DNA of 34,766 bases, taken from contig CAMWXE010000057.1 of the NCBI GenBank assembly GCA_947178145.1, positions 1 to 34,766 of the forward strand, read 5' to 3'. Made by a program: the position numbers and the translations under genes. The DNA is from an uncultured Lachnospiraceae bacterium (GTDB lineage Bacteria > Bacillota > Clostridia > Lachnospirales > Lachnospiraceae). Positions 5,780-13,663 of this stretch are shown piece after piece. Under the pieces are notes generated by a model. That model saw only the letters and a list, made by a program, of their open reading frames with translations, was not told the DNA's origin and did no database searches. Position 1 is the stretch's first letter, and each line of letters opens with the position of its first letter.

Positions 5780-8208
5780 TGAGCACCATAACAAAGCTTG
5801 CAAAGGCAAATGTGAAAAAGGACAGGGCAAGGAGCGTGCTGATCATGATCTCAATCACGCTCACGACGCTGCTTCTGACAGCTGTTTCCAGTGCCGGGTA
5901 TGGCCTTATCAGGATGCAGGTGGCAAATGCGGCGGAGCTTTATGGGGAGTTCTATGGCATATACACGGATGCGACGATGGAGAATATTGAGGAGATGACG
6001 CGGCGTGCAGAGTTTACCAGCATCGGGCTGAGTGCGGACTATGCGGAGGTGGACAGTGCCAAAACGCTGACGCTGACTTGTATGGACGAGACTGCGCGGT
6101 CTATGTCGCGCATGGAGCGCTCCCTTGCAGAGGGGCATTATCCGGAGGCGGAAAATGAGATTGCCGCTGCGCCGCGTTTTTTTCAGTCGCTGGGTGTGGA
6201 GAATCCTCAGATTGGCGATGCGGTGACGATTGCATTTCGAACGGATTTGAAATCGACTTATCAGCCAGAGGTATTTGTCATCTGCGGATTGTTGAGACAG
6301 TCTGACCTTGAGACAAACTCTATGGCGGCATGTACGTCAATAAAACATTTTGAGAAGAGTGTCGCGGAGGAGAACAGGCGCTATATGGTGTTGTTTTACC
6401 TTGATGACAGCGTGAAGATGACATTTGACAACAGGAAAGATATCATGAAGACGCTGGCGGTGCGCTGCGGGATTGACGAGCGGAATATCGCGATGAACGA
6501 CAATTATCTGCAGTGGAAATTAGATCCGGGAACGGAGACGATTGTGGTCTGCGCGGTGGTTTGTGCGGGTGTGATTTTCTTTTCCGTGATTGTGATTTAC
6601 AATATCTTTCAGGTCGGTGTGATACAGAAAGTGCAGGAGTACGGAAAGCTGAAAGCGATTGGCTCCACAAGGCGGCAGATGCGGCAGATTATTCTGAGAG
6701 AGGGGATGTATATCGCATGTATTGGCGTACCGCTTGGGCTGCTGTCGGGAATCGGCGTGGCGGGTGCGGCATTGAACTATATCATAAAGGATGTAAGCGC
6801 AAGCCGTATGGGACTAAAAATCACAGGTGTGTCAGTTGTGAATGTGCCGCTGTTGATCCTGATGGCAGCGCTTGCGTTTCTTACAGTGTGGATCGCGCTG
6901 AGAAAGCCGATGCGTGTGGTGGCGTCAATCTCTGCGGTGGAGGCGATGCGCTATCAGGAGAATGGGAAAGGCGCGGGACTGCGGAAAGGAAAACGTGAGC
7001 TGCACGTCATTACGCTTACATTTGCCAATCTCGCCAGTCATAGAAAGCGCACTGTGTCAACGATTTTGTCAATGGGGTTGTCCTGCGTGCTGTTTGTCGT
7101 GCTCGCAAACTGGCTGGGAAATATGGATGCGGAGTACGCGGCAAGGGATGAGATCAATCACGGGCAGTTTGAATTGGAGCTGCACTATTACATGAAGGAC
7201 GAGGCGTACCCGGAAAATAATCTCAACCGTATTCTGGAGGCGAATCCTTTGAATGATACGCTGATACAGGAGATTCGGTCAATACCGCAGGTGATGGATG
7301 TGAGCACACGGAGCATTCTCTACGCAGAGCAGCTGGACGCAGAGGGAAATGAGACAGGAGCGTTATATAGCATCCTGGTGCTGGACCGGGAGGATTTTGA
7401 CAGGAAAGTGCGAAATGATGAAATAGAAGGATTGGACTACGACGAGATGAGCGCACAGGACGCTGTGTGCTATGGAACAGAATATTATATGGAGGACAGC
7501 GGATTTGCAATCGGAGAGACGTATCACTTTTCGCTCTATGACGGAATGGAAGAAAAGGAGTGGAATCCGCAGATGACTGCAGCATTTCGGTATATGGGAG
7601 CGCACATGGCAATGACAAGAGACACCTATGACAAGATGGGATTTACAGGTGTCACGAACTATGATATCTGGGTTGACTGCGCCCCGGAGGATGTAGATGC
7701 GGTCAGGGAGGCTCTGGAACGCCTGACCGATGGAATAGAACATATTGAGACGGACAGCTATCAGAATCAGCTGAAAACGGCAAAGCTTTCCATGCGCATC
7801 ATGAAGCTGCCAGCGTATCTGATCTGTGTGATCATAGCGTTAATCAGCTTTATGAACATGGCAAATACAATGATTACAAGTATTATCACAAGAAAGCAGG
7901 AATTCGGCGTGCTGCAGGCGGTTGGCATGACAAACAGGCAGTTGGCTCAAAGCCTTTGGATGGAGGGATTGATCTTTAGTGCTGGCACGGCGGCGGTGTC
8001 GCTGGCTGCGGGCATTCCGCTTGGGTATGCACTGTTTCGGTATTGTAAGGAGAACGCTTTTATCGGATTGGGTGTCTATCAGTTCCCATTTCGGGAAGTG
8101 CTGTTTCTGTTTGCTTTCATAGGAGTTCTGCAGATGGTTTTGTCCTTTGTCCTGAGCAGAAATGTCAGGAAGGAGTCGCTGGTCGAGCGGATTCGGTATC
8201 ATGGATGA
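5779..8208 (+). CDS. FtsX/MacB-family ABC permease
   Basis: An 809-residue permease with two FtsX modules. Predicted membrane helices are near 19-43, 254-279, 311-336, 352-375, 424-447, 676-700, 730-753 and 773-793. Large extracytoplasmic domains lie between helices 1-2 (about 210 residues) and 5-6 (about 230 residues). The segment GVIQKVQEYGKLKAIGSTRRQM and its counterpart ITRKQEFGVLQAVGMTNRQL are the paired coupling regions contacting the ATPase. These proteins work by mechanotransmission, moving or detaching substrates outside the membrane rather than passing them through a channel. It should form a complex with the ATPase encoded immediately upstream. Confidence 0.92.
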   Translation: MSTITKLAKANVKKDRARSVLIMISITLTTLLLTAVSSAGYGLIRMQVANAAELYGEFYGIYTDATMENIEEMTRRAEFTSIGLSADYAEVDSAKTLTLTCMDETARSMSRMERSLAEGHYPEAENEIAAAPRFFQSLGVENPQIGDAVTIAFRTDLKSTYQPEVFVICGLLRQSDLETNSMAACTSIKHFEKSVAEENRRYMVLFYLDDSVKMTFDNRKDIMKTLAVRCGIDERNIAMNDNYLQWKLDPGTETIVVCAVVCAGVIFFSVIVIYNIFQVGVIQKVQEYGKLKAIGSTRRQMRQIILREGMYIACIGVPLGLLSGIGVAGAALNYIIKDVSASRMGLKITGVSVVNVPLLILMAALAFLTVWIALRKPMRVVASISAVEAMRYQENGKGAGLRKGKRELHVITLTFANLASHRKRTVSTILSMGLSCVLFVVLANWLGNMDAEYAARDEINHGQFELELHYYMKDEAYPENNLNRILEANPLNDTLIQEIRSIPQVMDVSTRSILYAEQLDAEGNETGALYSILVLDREDFDRKVRNDEIEGLDYDEMSAQDAVCYGTEYYMEDSGFAIGETYHFSLYDGMEEKEWNPQMTAAFRYMGAHMAMTRDTYDKMGFTGVTNYDIWVDCAPEDVDAVREALERLTDGIEHIETDSYQNQLKTAKLSMRIMKLPAYLICVIIALISFMNMANTMITSIITRKQEFGVLQAVGMTNRQLAQSLWMEGLIFSAGTAAVSLAAGIPLGYALFRYCKENAFIGLGVYQFPFREVLFLFAFIGVLQMVLSFVLSRNVRKESLVERIRYHG

Positions 8209-8267
8209 TTTTCTGTCACCAGATTTTTATAAAAAGGATACAGAAATGATGCAAAAATGATGCAAAT

Positions 8268-8295
8268 TTGTTTTATGATAGAAAATGGTTATACT
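8268..8295 (+). promoter_or_regulatory. Weak candidate promoter before the muramidase
   Basis: TTGTTT (8268-8273), a 16-base spacer and TATACT (8290-8295) occur in the 226-bp gap after the permease. A second TATAAT at 8369-8374 has no matching -35. The gap otherwise shows no gene and no clear terminator for the transporter operon. Confidence 0.3.
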
Positions 8296-8434
8296 GTACG
8301 CGTTTGTGAGAAATATATGTTCGGTTATTGTCGTGTTTTGTTTGTAGAGTAAATCGCAGCAGTATGGTTATAATGTATTTCAGAATCAATCTTTTACCGT
8401 TTTTCGAAACGATTATCATAAGACAGAGGTGCAT

Positions 8435-9535
8435 ATGGGGCAGGATAGAAAAATAGTGTCAGGACAGGAAATTGCGGATACAGAGAATTTTGATACAGAG
8501 AATTTAAATATAGAGAATTTTGAAACAGGGGATTTTGCAATAGAGAATTTTGAAGTAGGGGACTTTGAAATAGAGAACTTAGATAACAAAAATTCAGATA
8601 TTAAAAACTTGAATATAGTAGATTCCGATCATAAAACACAGGATACAACGAATAAGGAGATTTCAGACGAGGAGGGGGCCGATACAGAGAAGTTAGACGA
8701 AAAGATATTAAGGCAGGAAAATTTAGACAGAACAATGTCGAATAAAAAGGCTTTGTGCAAAAAAGTTTTGAACAGAAAGACTTTGATTAAAAAGAGATGG
8801 ATTTGGGCGGCGGGGATTTGCTCACTGACTGTGGCGGCCATCGTCACAGGGACGCTTGTGCTGCGCAAAGAGATCAAGATCAATCCGATTCTGGCAGAGG
8901 GATATGAGGTTCACGGGGTTGATGTGTCCCACTATCAGGGATTGATTGACTGGGACGTGCTGTCGCAGCAGAATTTGGACTTTGCATTTATCAAAGCGAC
9001 GGAAGGAAGCACTCATGTGGACGAGCGTTTTCAGGATAACTGGCAGGCGGCAGAGCAGACGCATCTGTATCTGGGCGCCTACCATTTTTTCAGTTTTGAC
9101 AGCGAGGGTGGCAGACAGGCGGCCTCCTACATTGAAACGGTGGGAAATCTGGACGGAAAGCTGGCGCCGGTCGTCGATGTGGAATACTATGGAAATAAGA
9201 GAAGCAATCCGCCCCAGCGGGCAGAGGTGATAGAGAATCTTGCAGCGATGCTGGATGCACTGGAGCAGCATTACGAGGTTAAGCCGATTATTTATACCAC
9301 TTACACGGTCTACAATGACTATATCAAGGGCGAGTTTGAGGATTATCCGCTGTGGGTGCGCAGTATTTACTGTCCGCCGTCTGTCTTGTTTGGAGACAAG
9401 TGGAGCTTTTGGCAGTATATGGACACTGCCATGCTTGACGGCTATGCGGGAGCCGAACAATATATCGACGTGAATGTATTCAAGGGGACAAAGCAGGATC
9501 TTGAGAAGCTGACGATTCAGAAAATTATGTACTGA
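8435..9535 (+). CDS. Membrane-anchored GH25 muramidase with period-5 N-terminal repeats
   Basis: A 366-residue predicted lysozyme that cleaves the muramic acid-glucosamine bond of peptidoglycan. The GH25 domain starts near residue 158 (VHGVDVSHYQG with D163) and has the acidic pair D248 and E250 in PVVDVEYY. It ends near the C-terminus. One membrane helix at about 122-143 should place the enzyme outside the cell. The first 120 residues are charged and carry a 5-residue periodicity (F or L at 19, 24, 29, 34, 39, 44, 49, 59; again L at 87, 92, 97, 107, 112, 117) resembling pentapeptide repeats. ATG 8435 is preferred to GTG 8429 because AGAGG is five bases upstream. It may remodel wall with the neighbouring envelope genes, but no operon link is evident. 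Confidence 0.9.
   Translation: MGQDRKIVSGQEIADTENFDTENLNIENFETGDFAIENFEVGDFEIENLDNKNSDIKNLNIVDSDHKTQDTTNKEISDEEGADTEKLDEKILRQENLDRTMSNKKALCKKVLNRKTLIKKRWIWAAGICSLTVAAIVTGTLVLRKEIKINPILAEGYEVHGVDVSHYQGLIDWDVLSQQNLDFAFIKATEGSTHVDERFQDNWQAAEQTHLYLGAYHFFSFDSEGGRQAASYIETVGNLDGKLAPVVDVEYYGNKRSNPPQRAEVIENLAAMLDALEQHYEVKPIIYTTYTVYNDYIKGEFEDYPLWVRSIYCPPSVLFGDKWSFWQYMDTAMLDGYAGAEQYIDVNVFKGTKQDLEKLTIQKIMY
8483..8632 (+). repeat. Degenerate 15-bp tandem repeat encoding ENFxx-type pentapeptides
   Basis: About ten 15-bp units of the form GAGAATTTTGAAxxA encode ENFDT, ENLNI, ENFET, GDFAI, ENFEV, GDFEI, ENLDN, KNSDI, KNLNI and VDSDH. The unit order [E/G/K][N/D][F/L]xx matches the A(D/N)Lxx logic of pentapeptide repeats. 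DNA identity is highest in the first seven units and decays afterwards. Confidence 0.7.
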
Positions 9536-9548
9536 CTGGTGTGCGGGT

Positions 9549-9589
9549 CAGACCGCACATAGGACTGCAATCAATTATTTTGCGGTCTG
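9549..9589 (+). terminator. Weak hairpin between muramidase and nucleotidyltransferase
   Basis: CAGACCGCA (9549-9557) pairs perfectly with TGCGGTCTG (9581-9589), with a 23-base loop and a short TATTT after it. It may act as a weak terminator or a leader structure. Confidence 0.3.
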
Positions 9590-9646
9590 TATTTGGGAGA
9601 TGAGAGCTTCCTGCAGAATATGGGAAAAGTTTATGGAGGGAAGGCA

Positions 9647-10435
9647 ATGTACAAGCATCATGAGGAATCTCTTGGGAGATTAAAAGAATATTTTGCGGAC
9701 AGGGAGGAAGTGATCGCAGTGATTTTCGGCGGCTCTGTCGCAAAGGGCTGTGAGCGTCCGGACTCAGATCTGGATGCGATGATTGTCGTCACGGATGAGG
9801 CGTATGAGCGCCGGGTGGAAAGCAACACAACAGCAGAGACAATCGATGGATACTGCACTTACGAGGGCGGATATTTTGACGTAAAATATATGACAAAGGG
9901 ATTTTTGCAGGACGCGGCAAAGAAAGGGAGTGAACCGGCGAGAAATGCATTCCTGAAATCGAGGGTACTGTTCACAAAAGATGAGGAGATTCCGCAGATT
10001 GTAGATAAGATTCCGGTTTTTCAGAAACAGGAAAAAGAGGAGAAAATGCTGTCATTTTATGCAGACTTCTGGCTGAATTATTACTATTTCCTAAAGTCAT
10101 GCCCGGTTGACGGTTACATGAAGCTCCATGCGGTGAACGAGGTGATTTACAGCATTTACCGCATGATTTTACAGGAAAATGAAATCCTGTTTCCAAGCAA
10201 CCGCCGGCTGGAGGAATTTGTGGAAAAGATATCAGAGGAAACGGCCCAGCTAACCGCTCTGGGAAGGGCGGCTGCGAAAACGCAGGAGATGGCAGATGTC
10301 GATGCGTTTGTTCAATTTTTCCTTCAGATAACGTCGTATGAGATTTCCTCCAACATCGGAAATGTGCTGTCAAGGTATACGACAGACTTTGAGCAGTGGT
10401 GGAGAGTGCCCAGGCCGAATATTAATGAGTGGTAG
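9647..10435 (+). CDS. Nucleotidyltransferase-fold protein
   Basis: A 262-residue protein with the catalytic motif of the Pol-beta nucleotidyltransferase superfamily: FGGSVAKGCERPDSDLDAMIV at about 25-45, giving GGS followed by DxD. A helical C-terminal domain of about 150 residues follows, as in kanamycin-type or MNT-type enzymes. These enzymes transfer AMP or another nucleotide to a small molecule or protein. The acceptor is unknown here. There is no adjacent HEPN partner, so a MntA/HepT toxin-antitoxin role is unlikely. The ATG at 9647 follows GGAGGG; a TTG at 9593 would extend the frame but lacks support. Confidence 0.75.
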   Translation: MYKHHEESLGRLKEYFADREEVIAVIFGGSVAKGCERPDSDLDAMIVVTDEAYERRVESNTTAETIDGYCTYEGGYFDVKYMTKGFLQDAAKKGSEPARNAFLKSRVLFTKDEEIPQIVDKIPVFQKQEKEEKMLSFYADFWLNYYYFLKSCPVDGYMKLHAVNEVIYSIYRMILQENEILFPSNRRLEEFVEKISEETAQLTALGRAAAKTQEMADVDAFVQFFLQITSYEISSNIGNVLSRYTTDFEQWWRVPRPNINEW

Positions 10436-10478
10436 AGCATAAGGCTGTATGGTTCATTTGAAAAGGAGATGGATTGTC

Positions 10479-10973
10479 ATGCGTTTTCAATATTGTCCCC
10501 ATTGCGGGAAAAAAGCGGAAATGAAAGAGATTGGCGACGAGGGGGTTATCCCGTACTGTACGAACTGCGAGGTGCCGCTGTGGGACATGTTTACTACCAG
10601 TATCATCGCGGCGGTTGTGAATGAATGTGGGGAGATCGCGCTGCTGCGGCAAAACTATGTCTCGACGACGAACTATGTATGTGTCGCCGGCGTGATGAAG
10701 CTTGGGGAATCGGCGGAGGAGACTGTGGTGCGTGAAATCAGTGAAGAGCTGGGGCTGCATGTGAAATCGGTGGAGTTTGTAAAGAGTTATCCCTATGAGA
10801 AAAAGGAGATGCTGATGCTCGGGTTTAAGGCTGTTGCGGAGAAGAACGATTTTACGCTGTCCGGGGAAGTGGACGCTGCGGAGTGGGTGCGGTTCGAGGA
10901 TGCACTCCGTCTGCTTCGAAAGGGCAGTATCGCATGGCAGCTGGTTAAAACGGTCATTGTCTCACAATCCTGA
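10479..10973 (+). CDS. Nudix hydrolase with N-terminal zinc ribbon
   Basis: A 164-residue Nudix hydrolase. The Nudix box is complete: G-x5-E-x7-REISEELGL at about 80-102, whose glutamates bind the catalytic metal. Two CxxC pairs near the N-terminus (CPHCGKK and CTNCE) form a zinc ribbon, a combination also seen in NudC-type NADH pyrophosphatases. It likely hydrolyses a nucleoside diphosphate derivative, NADH being one candidate; the diagnostic NudC SQPWPFPxS motif is absent, so the substrate is open. AAAGGAG lies ten bases before ATG 10479; ATG 10449 gives a longer form with a poorer site. Confidence 0.85.
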   Translation: MRFQYCPHCGKKAEMKEIGDEGVIPYCTNCEVPLWDMFTTSIIAAVVNECGEIALLRQNYVSTTNYVCVAGVMKLGESAEETVVREISEELGLHVKSVEFVKSYPYEKKEMLMLGFKAVAEKNDFTLSGEVDAAEWVRFEDALRLLRKGSIAWQLVKTVIVSQS

Positions 10974-11011
10974 TTTGCGCGTCGGCGAAGCGGATGAAAA
11001 GGAGTTTGCGT

Positions 11012-11224
11012 ATGATTTATCTGACGGGTGACTGCCATGGAGATTTTGGCAGGTTTTCCAGAAAGCAGCGGACGCAGATGCCATTTGAAATCACGGAGAA
11101 TGATTTTGTGATCCTGTGCGGTGACATGGGGCTGCTGTGGGCACGGGACAGGGAATTTCATGTGAATCTCAGACTGGATGAGAGGCATACAGTGCTTTAC
11201 AAGGATATTATTGCGCTGGAGTAG
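11012..11224 (+). pseudogene. Truncated metallophosphoesterase
   Basis: The 70-residue frame starts well, with AAAGGAG seven bases before the ATG. It shows the first two metal-binding motifs of calcineurin-like phosphoesterases, GDCHGDF near residue 6 and ILCGDMG near residue 35. Family members need a GNHE motif and two later His motifs within about 200 residues. Here similarity stops near residue 50 and the frame ends at TAG 11222. The metal site cannot be complete, so the gene appears broken by deletion. Confidence 0.7.
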
Positions 11225-11388
11225 TGCGATATCTGGCGGATTCCGGTTGAAAGAGGGCTTGTGATCTTTGCCCTTTTGGATCGTTGTGTCGGAAAGAGGC
11301 GGCTGCGTGCAATGAAGGCTGGCATCGAAAGCGAATGTGAGACGATACAGCGCTTCTATGCGGTTCGGGCAGCCGCAGAAAATGTGAA
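11225..11388 (+). pseudogene. C-terminal remnant of another gene, in frame after the stop
   Basis: Reading on past the TAG in the same frame gives a coding-like stretch with VIFALLDRCVGKRRLRAM, then ETIQRFYAVRAAAE. This pattern (ALLDRRxGKRRL, then FYxxRCxAE) resembles, from memory, the C-terminus of the SF0329 family common in Clostridia. There is no start codon or ribosome binding site of its own. It looks like the tail of a gene fused by deletion to the broken phosphoesterase. The family assignment is tentative. Confidence 0.4.
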
Positions 11389-12258
11389 TCAGGGTGTTTG
11401 CCTGGATTCAACAGGCAGCGCGAGCGACTCGTTTTTGCAGACTTCCCGGAGCACGTCGCGAACTTCCATCAGCGCGAAGCCGAGCAGGTTCTGACCGCGC
11501 CACTTGAGGGGATTTTGTGCGTTTTCATCGGACTCTGCCATCTTAATTCCCCAGACGCCGTCATAGGGACTGGCCTCGACTAAAATCTTGTCCCCTGTCT
11601 GCAGAAGGAAATTTTTCAGCTGGGGATTCTGTGAAAATTTCTTATAATTTCCGTTCAGCACGATAGAGTATTTCACTTTGCCCCAGACAGTCTCATCGAA
11701 GTTTCTCACTTGTTGACCGAGCGCTTTGATTTTCTTGGGATCGCTGCTGGATAAAATCTGCTGCATCATTTCCTCGTCGCCAAACAGTTTCGCCTTCTGG
11801 GACATCATGAACTGTTCCATACAGCAGTAGTGGGTTACGACGGAAAAGAAATGGGATTTGTACCACTGGCTCAGGCAGCCCCTGCTGAAAGTGGTATCTG
11901 ACGCAGGCTGTGTTTTCCAGAACATGCAGTATTTTAGATTTTTTCCCGCGCGGTAGTCTTGTTGAAGCTGTTCCAGAGTATATTTTGGAATGCCGTCTTT
12001 TTGCCAGAATTCGATGCGAAATTCACCGTGTCTGTAACAGGTACATTCGTTCGTATGGTTCCAGAACCCTTTCCATGTCGGCGGTTCGGGGAAGAGCTCC
12101 TGATAGTCAGCGCATTTTCTGGCAGAGAGTTTTTGATACCATCTGTGCCATTTCATGATATAGTCCTCGCCATAGCCCATTCTCCAGCCGATCGAGCCGC
12201 GCTCAATCTCCGGGTAGGCAAGCCATGGCGGTAGTAGAATGTTTTGGTTCTCTGACAT
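11389..12258 (-). CDS. NADAR-domain protein
   Basis: A 289-residue protein whose C-terminal two thirds (about 108-280) is a NADAR (YbiA/DUF1768) domain. Key segments are HYCCMEQFMMSQKAKLFGD, VWGKVKYSIVLNGNYKKF, ILVEASPYDGVWGIKM and the WRGQNLLGFALMEVRD end. NADAR proteins act on ADP-ribose or related N-glycosidic bonds: some are YbiA-like enzymes of riboflavin intermediates, and others reverse ADP-ribosylation of guanine. The N-terminal 105 residues, rich in Trp and Tyr, have no recognised domain. The ATG follows GAGGT by about eight bases. It reads against its neighbours and ends at the junction with the broken genes to its left. Confidence 0.82.
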   Translation of the reverse strand: MSENQNILLPPWLAYPEIERGSIGWRMGYGEDYIMKWHRWYQKLSARKCADYQELFPEPPTWKGFWNHTNECTCYRHGEFRIEFWQKDGIPKYTLEQLQQDYRAGKNLKYCMFWKTQPASDTTFSRGCLSQWYKSHFFSVVTHYCCMEQFMMSQKAKLFGDEEMMQQILSSSDPKKIKALGQQVRNFDETVWGKVKYSIVLNGNYKKFSQNPQLKNFLLQTGDKILVEASPYDGVWGIKMAESDENAQNPLKWRGQNLLGFALMEVRDVLREVCKNESLALPVESRQTP

Positions 12259-12306
12259 ATTTATTTACCTCATTATTTCAGTATTTTGCAGTTTTTCTCA
12301 CAGTTT

Positions 12307-12672
12307 TTATTTAAATTTGACTGGTTTGTACTCCTTCCTGTCCGGGGTGAATGCATTATTATAAAAGTCGAGAAATATTTGATAGCATTCTTCCTCGAAG
12401 CAAATCTTATAATAGAGTCGTGTGCCTTCTTCCTCAACGCCCAATTCAACTTCAAGATCTCCATTGTTGTGTACAGTAGCCTGGACAAAACGAATCTTAT
12501 TCTGTGCCACTGGTGCTGTCAGAACGACAAACTGTCCCTGTGTGACGAACATATCATCAAGATAAACTTCGATATCGACAGCTTCGAAATCGTAAAGTTC
12601 CCGTTCCTGATTTCGGAGTGTAAACCCTTCCTGACTTTTCATATTCTGAAAAACAACTTCTTTTTCTTTCAT
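12307..12672 (-). CDS. Hypothetical protein
   Basis: A 121-residue acidic protein with no family recognised. It has no signal peptide or membrane segment. The middle is rich in beta-type sequence (FVVLTAPV, NKIRFVQATV, DLEVELGV), suggesting a small beta domain, followed by an aromatic helix (YQIFLDFYNNAF). The ATG at 12672 is chosen over the longer frame because GGAGG lies seven bases upstream. It is transcribed toward the NADAR gene, 48 bases away, and may share its transcript. Confidence 0.7.
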   Translation of the reverse strand: MKEKEVVFQNMKSQEGFTLRNQERELYDFEAVDIEVYLDDMFVTQGQFVVLTAPVAQNKIRFVQATVHNNGDLEVELGVEEEGTRLYYKICFEEECYQIFLDFYNNAFTPDRKEYKPVKFK

Positions 12673-12718
12673 AAGTATACCTCCATACAATAAAGAATAG
12701 TCATAGAATGAAATTGAT

Positions 12719-12747
12719 ATTATCAAAATAATCTTATCACGTTTGAA
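12719..12747 (-). promoter_or_regulatory. Predicted promoter of the hypothetical-NADAR pair
   Basis: On the minus strand TTCAAA (12747-12742), a 17-base spacer and GATAAT (12724-12719) precede the hypothetical gene by about 45 bases. It would serve the unit 12672-11389. Confidence 0.4.
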
Positions 12748-12881
12748 CCATATATTCAATAGGTGTATGCAAATATTGGTTTCCAATATTGCGTTCCGGT
12801 GTGTTTTCCTGCATATTGTATAGAAAAGGATAAAATTGTTTTTGCCTGTAAATATTCGTTATTTTTCTCAAAAAAGAAAAC

Positions 12882-12910
12882 TTGTCACCAGATAAGGCAT
12901 TGGATATAAT
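12882..12910 (+). promoter_or_regulatory. Strong predicted sigma-A promoter
   Basis: TTGTCA (12882-12887), exactly 17 bases, then TATAAT (12905-12910). Transcription would start near 12917, giving a leader of about 170 bases before the MreB-like gene. That leader contains the 44-codon frame at 12938. Confidence 0.65.
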
Positions 12911-12937
12911 AAGTGTAGACAAGTTGATTAGACGACG

Positions 12938-13072
12938 ATGCTCAATGCTTTGGAGAGACATCTGTGCAGCGATTATGTAGATAACAACAGCTGGATGGTG
13001 GCCGCGTACAGAGCGCCATGGACATACAGCTATGACTTTATGCTGAATGCGGCGCAAGTTATTATTGATTAG
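12938..13072 (+). CDS. Small 44-residue frame in the MreB-like leader
   Basis: The frame ends 15 bases before the MreB-like gene. The product is aromatic-rich (SWMVAAYRAPWTYSYDFM) and has no recognised family. No ribosome binding site precedes its ATG. It may be a translated leader peptide, the tail of a lost gene, or chance. Confidence 0.25.
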   Translation: MLNALERHLCSDYVDNNSWMVAAYRAPWTYSYDFMLNAAQVIID

Positions 13073-13087
13073 TGAGGGAGGTATCAT

Positions 13088-13663
13088 ATGGCAGAATTGC
13101 ACAGCTATGAACCTGCAGATATAGAAATCCATCTGAGGGAGAAAGGAATGGTATTGAGGGAGAAATCCCTCATCGCATTTACCCGGTCTGACGGGAAAAT
13201 ACTCGCAGTCGGGAAAGAGGCAGAGGAAATGGACGGGAAGAATAGGGAGGGGGTTCAGGTGATCTCGCCGCTGCGGCAGGGCATGATTGCGGATTATTTT
13301 GCCGCGGTCTGTATGTTTCAGTACATGATGAATAAAATATGGGAAAAAAGGCTTTTTCGCAGGCCGCACATTGTCGTCTGCACGCCCAGGGGCATCACAG
13401 AAGTGGAGAAAAAAGCGCTGGAAGATGCGATGTATCAGGCAGGGGCAAAGGATATCACGATCTATGAAGGCGTATTGGAGGAATGCGCGAAGGAGGAGAG
13501 GGCATATGACGTATTGTTTTTCATTTCCAAGAATGAGCCTGAAAAGTACATTTCAGAAGAACTTGTCAATATTCTAAAGTATGCAGAGCAGCAGGGAATT
13601 CCAGCCGCAAGGGTTGAGGAGCTTTTGAGAGAGGAAGAAGAGAGGATATCGTCTGCCAGATGA
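13088..13663 (+). CDS. Truncated MreB-like protein without nucleotide-binding motifs
   Basis: A 191-residue protein matching the N-terminal part of MreB/Mbl, the actin-like cell-shape filament. Matching segments are KGMVLREKSLIAF, KILAVGKEAEEM, VISPLRQGMIADY and VCTPRGITEVEKKALEDAMYQAGA. Full MreB is about 340 residues. The phosphate-1 loop (DLGTANT) is absent at the front. After about residue 128, where MreB has EEPMAAAIG and then the phosphate-2 DxGGGT, the sequence diverges into a charged helical tail (SEELVNILKYAEQQG, VEELLREEEERI). ATP binding therefore looks impossible. The ribosome binding site (GGGAGG) and promoter are strong, so it is probably expressed. It may bind MreB as a regulator, or be a decayed paralogue. 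Confidence 0.75.
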   Translation: MAELHSYEPADIEIHLREKGMVLREKSLIAFTRSDGKILAVGKEAEEMDGKNREGVQVISPLRQGMIADYFAAVCMFQYMMNKIWEKRLFRRPHIVVCTPRGITEVEKKALEDAMYQAGAKDITIYEGVLEECAKEERAYDVLFFISKNEPEKYISEELVNILKYAEQQGIPAARVEELLREEEERISSAR

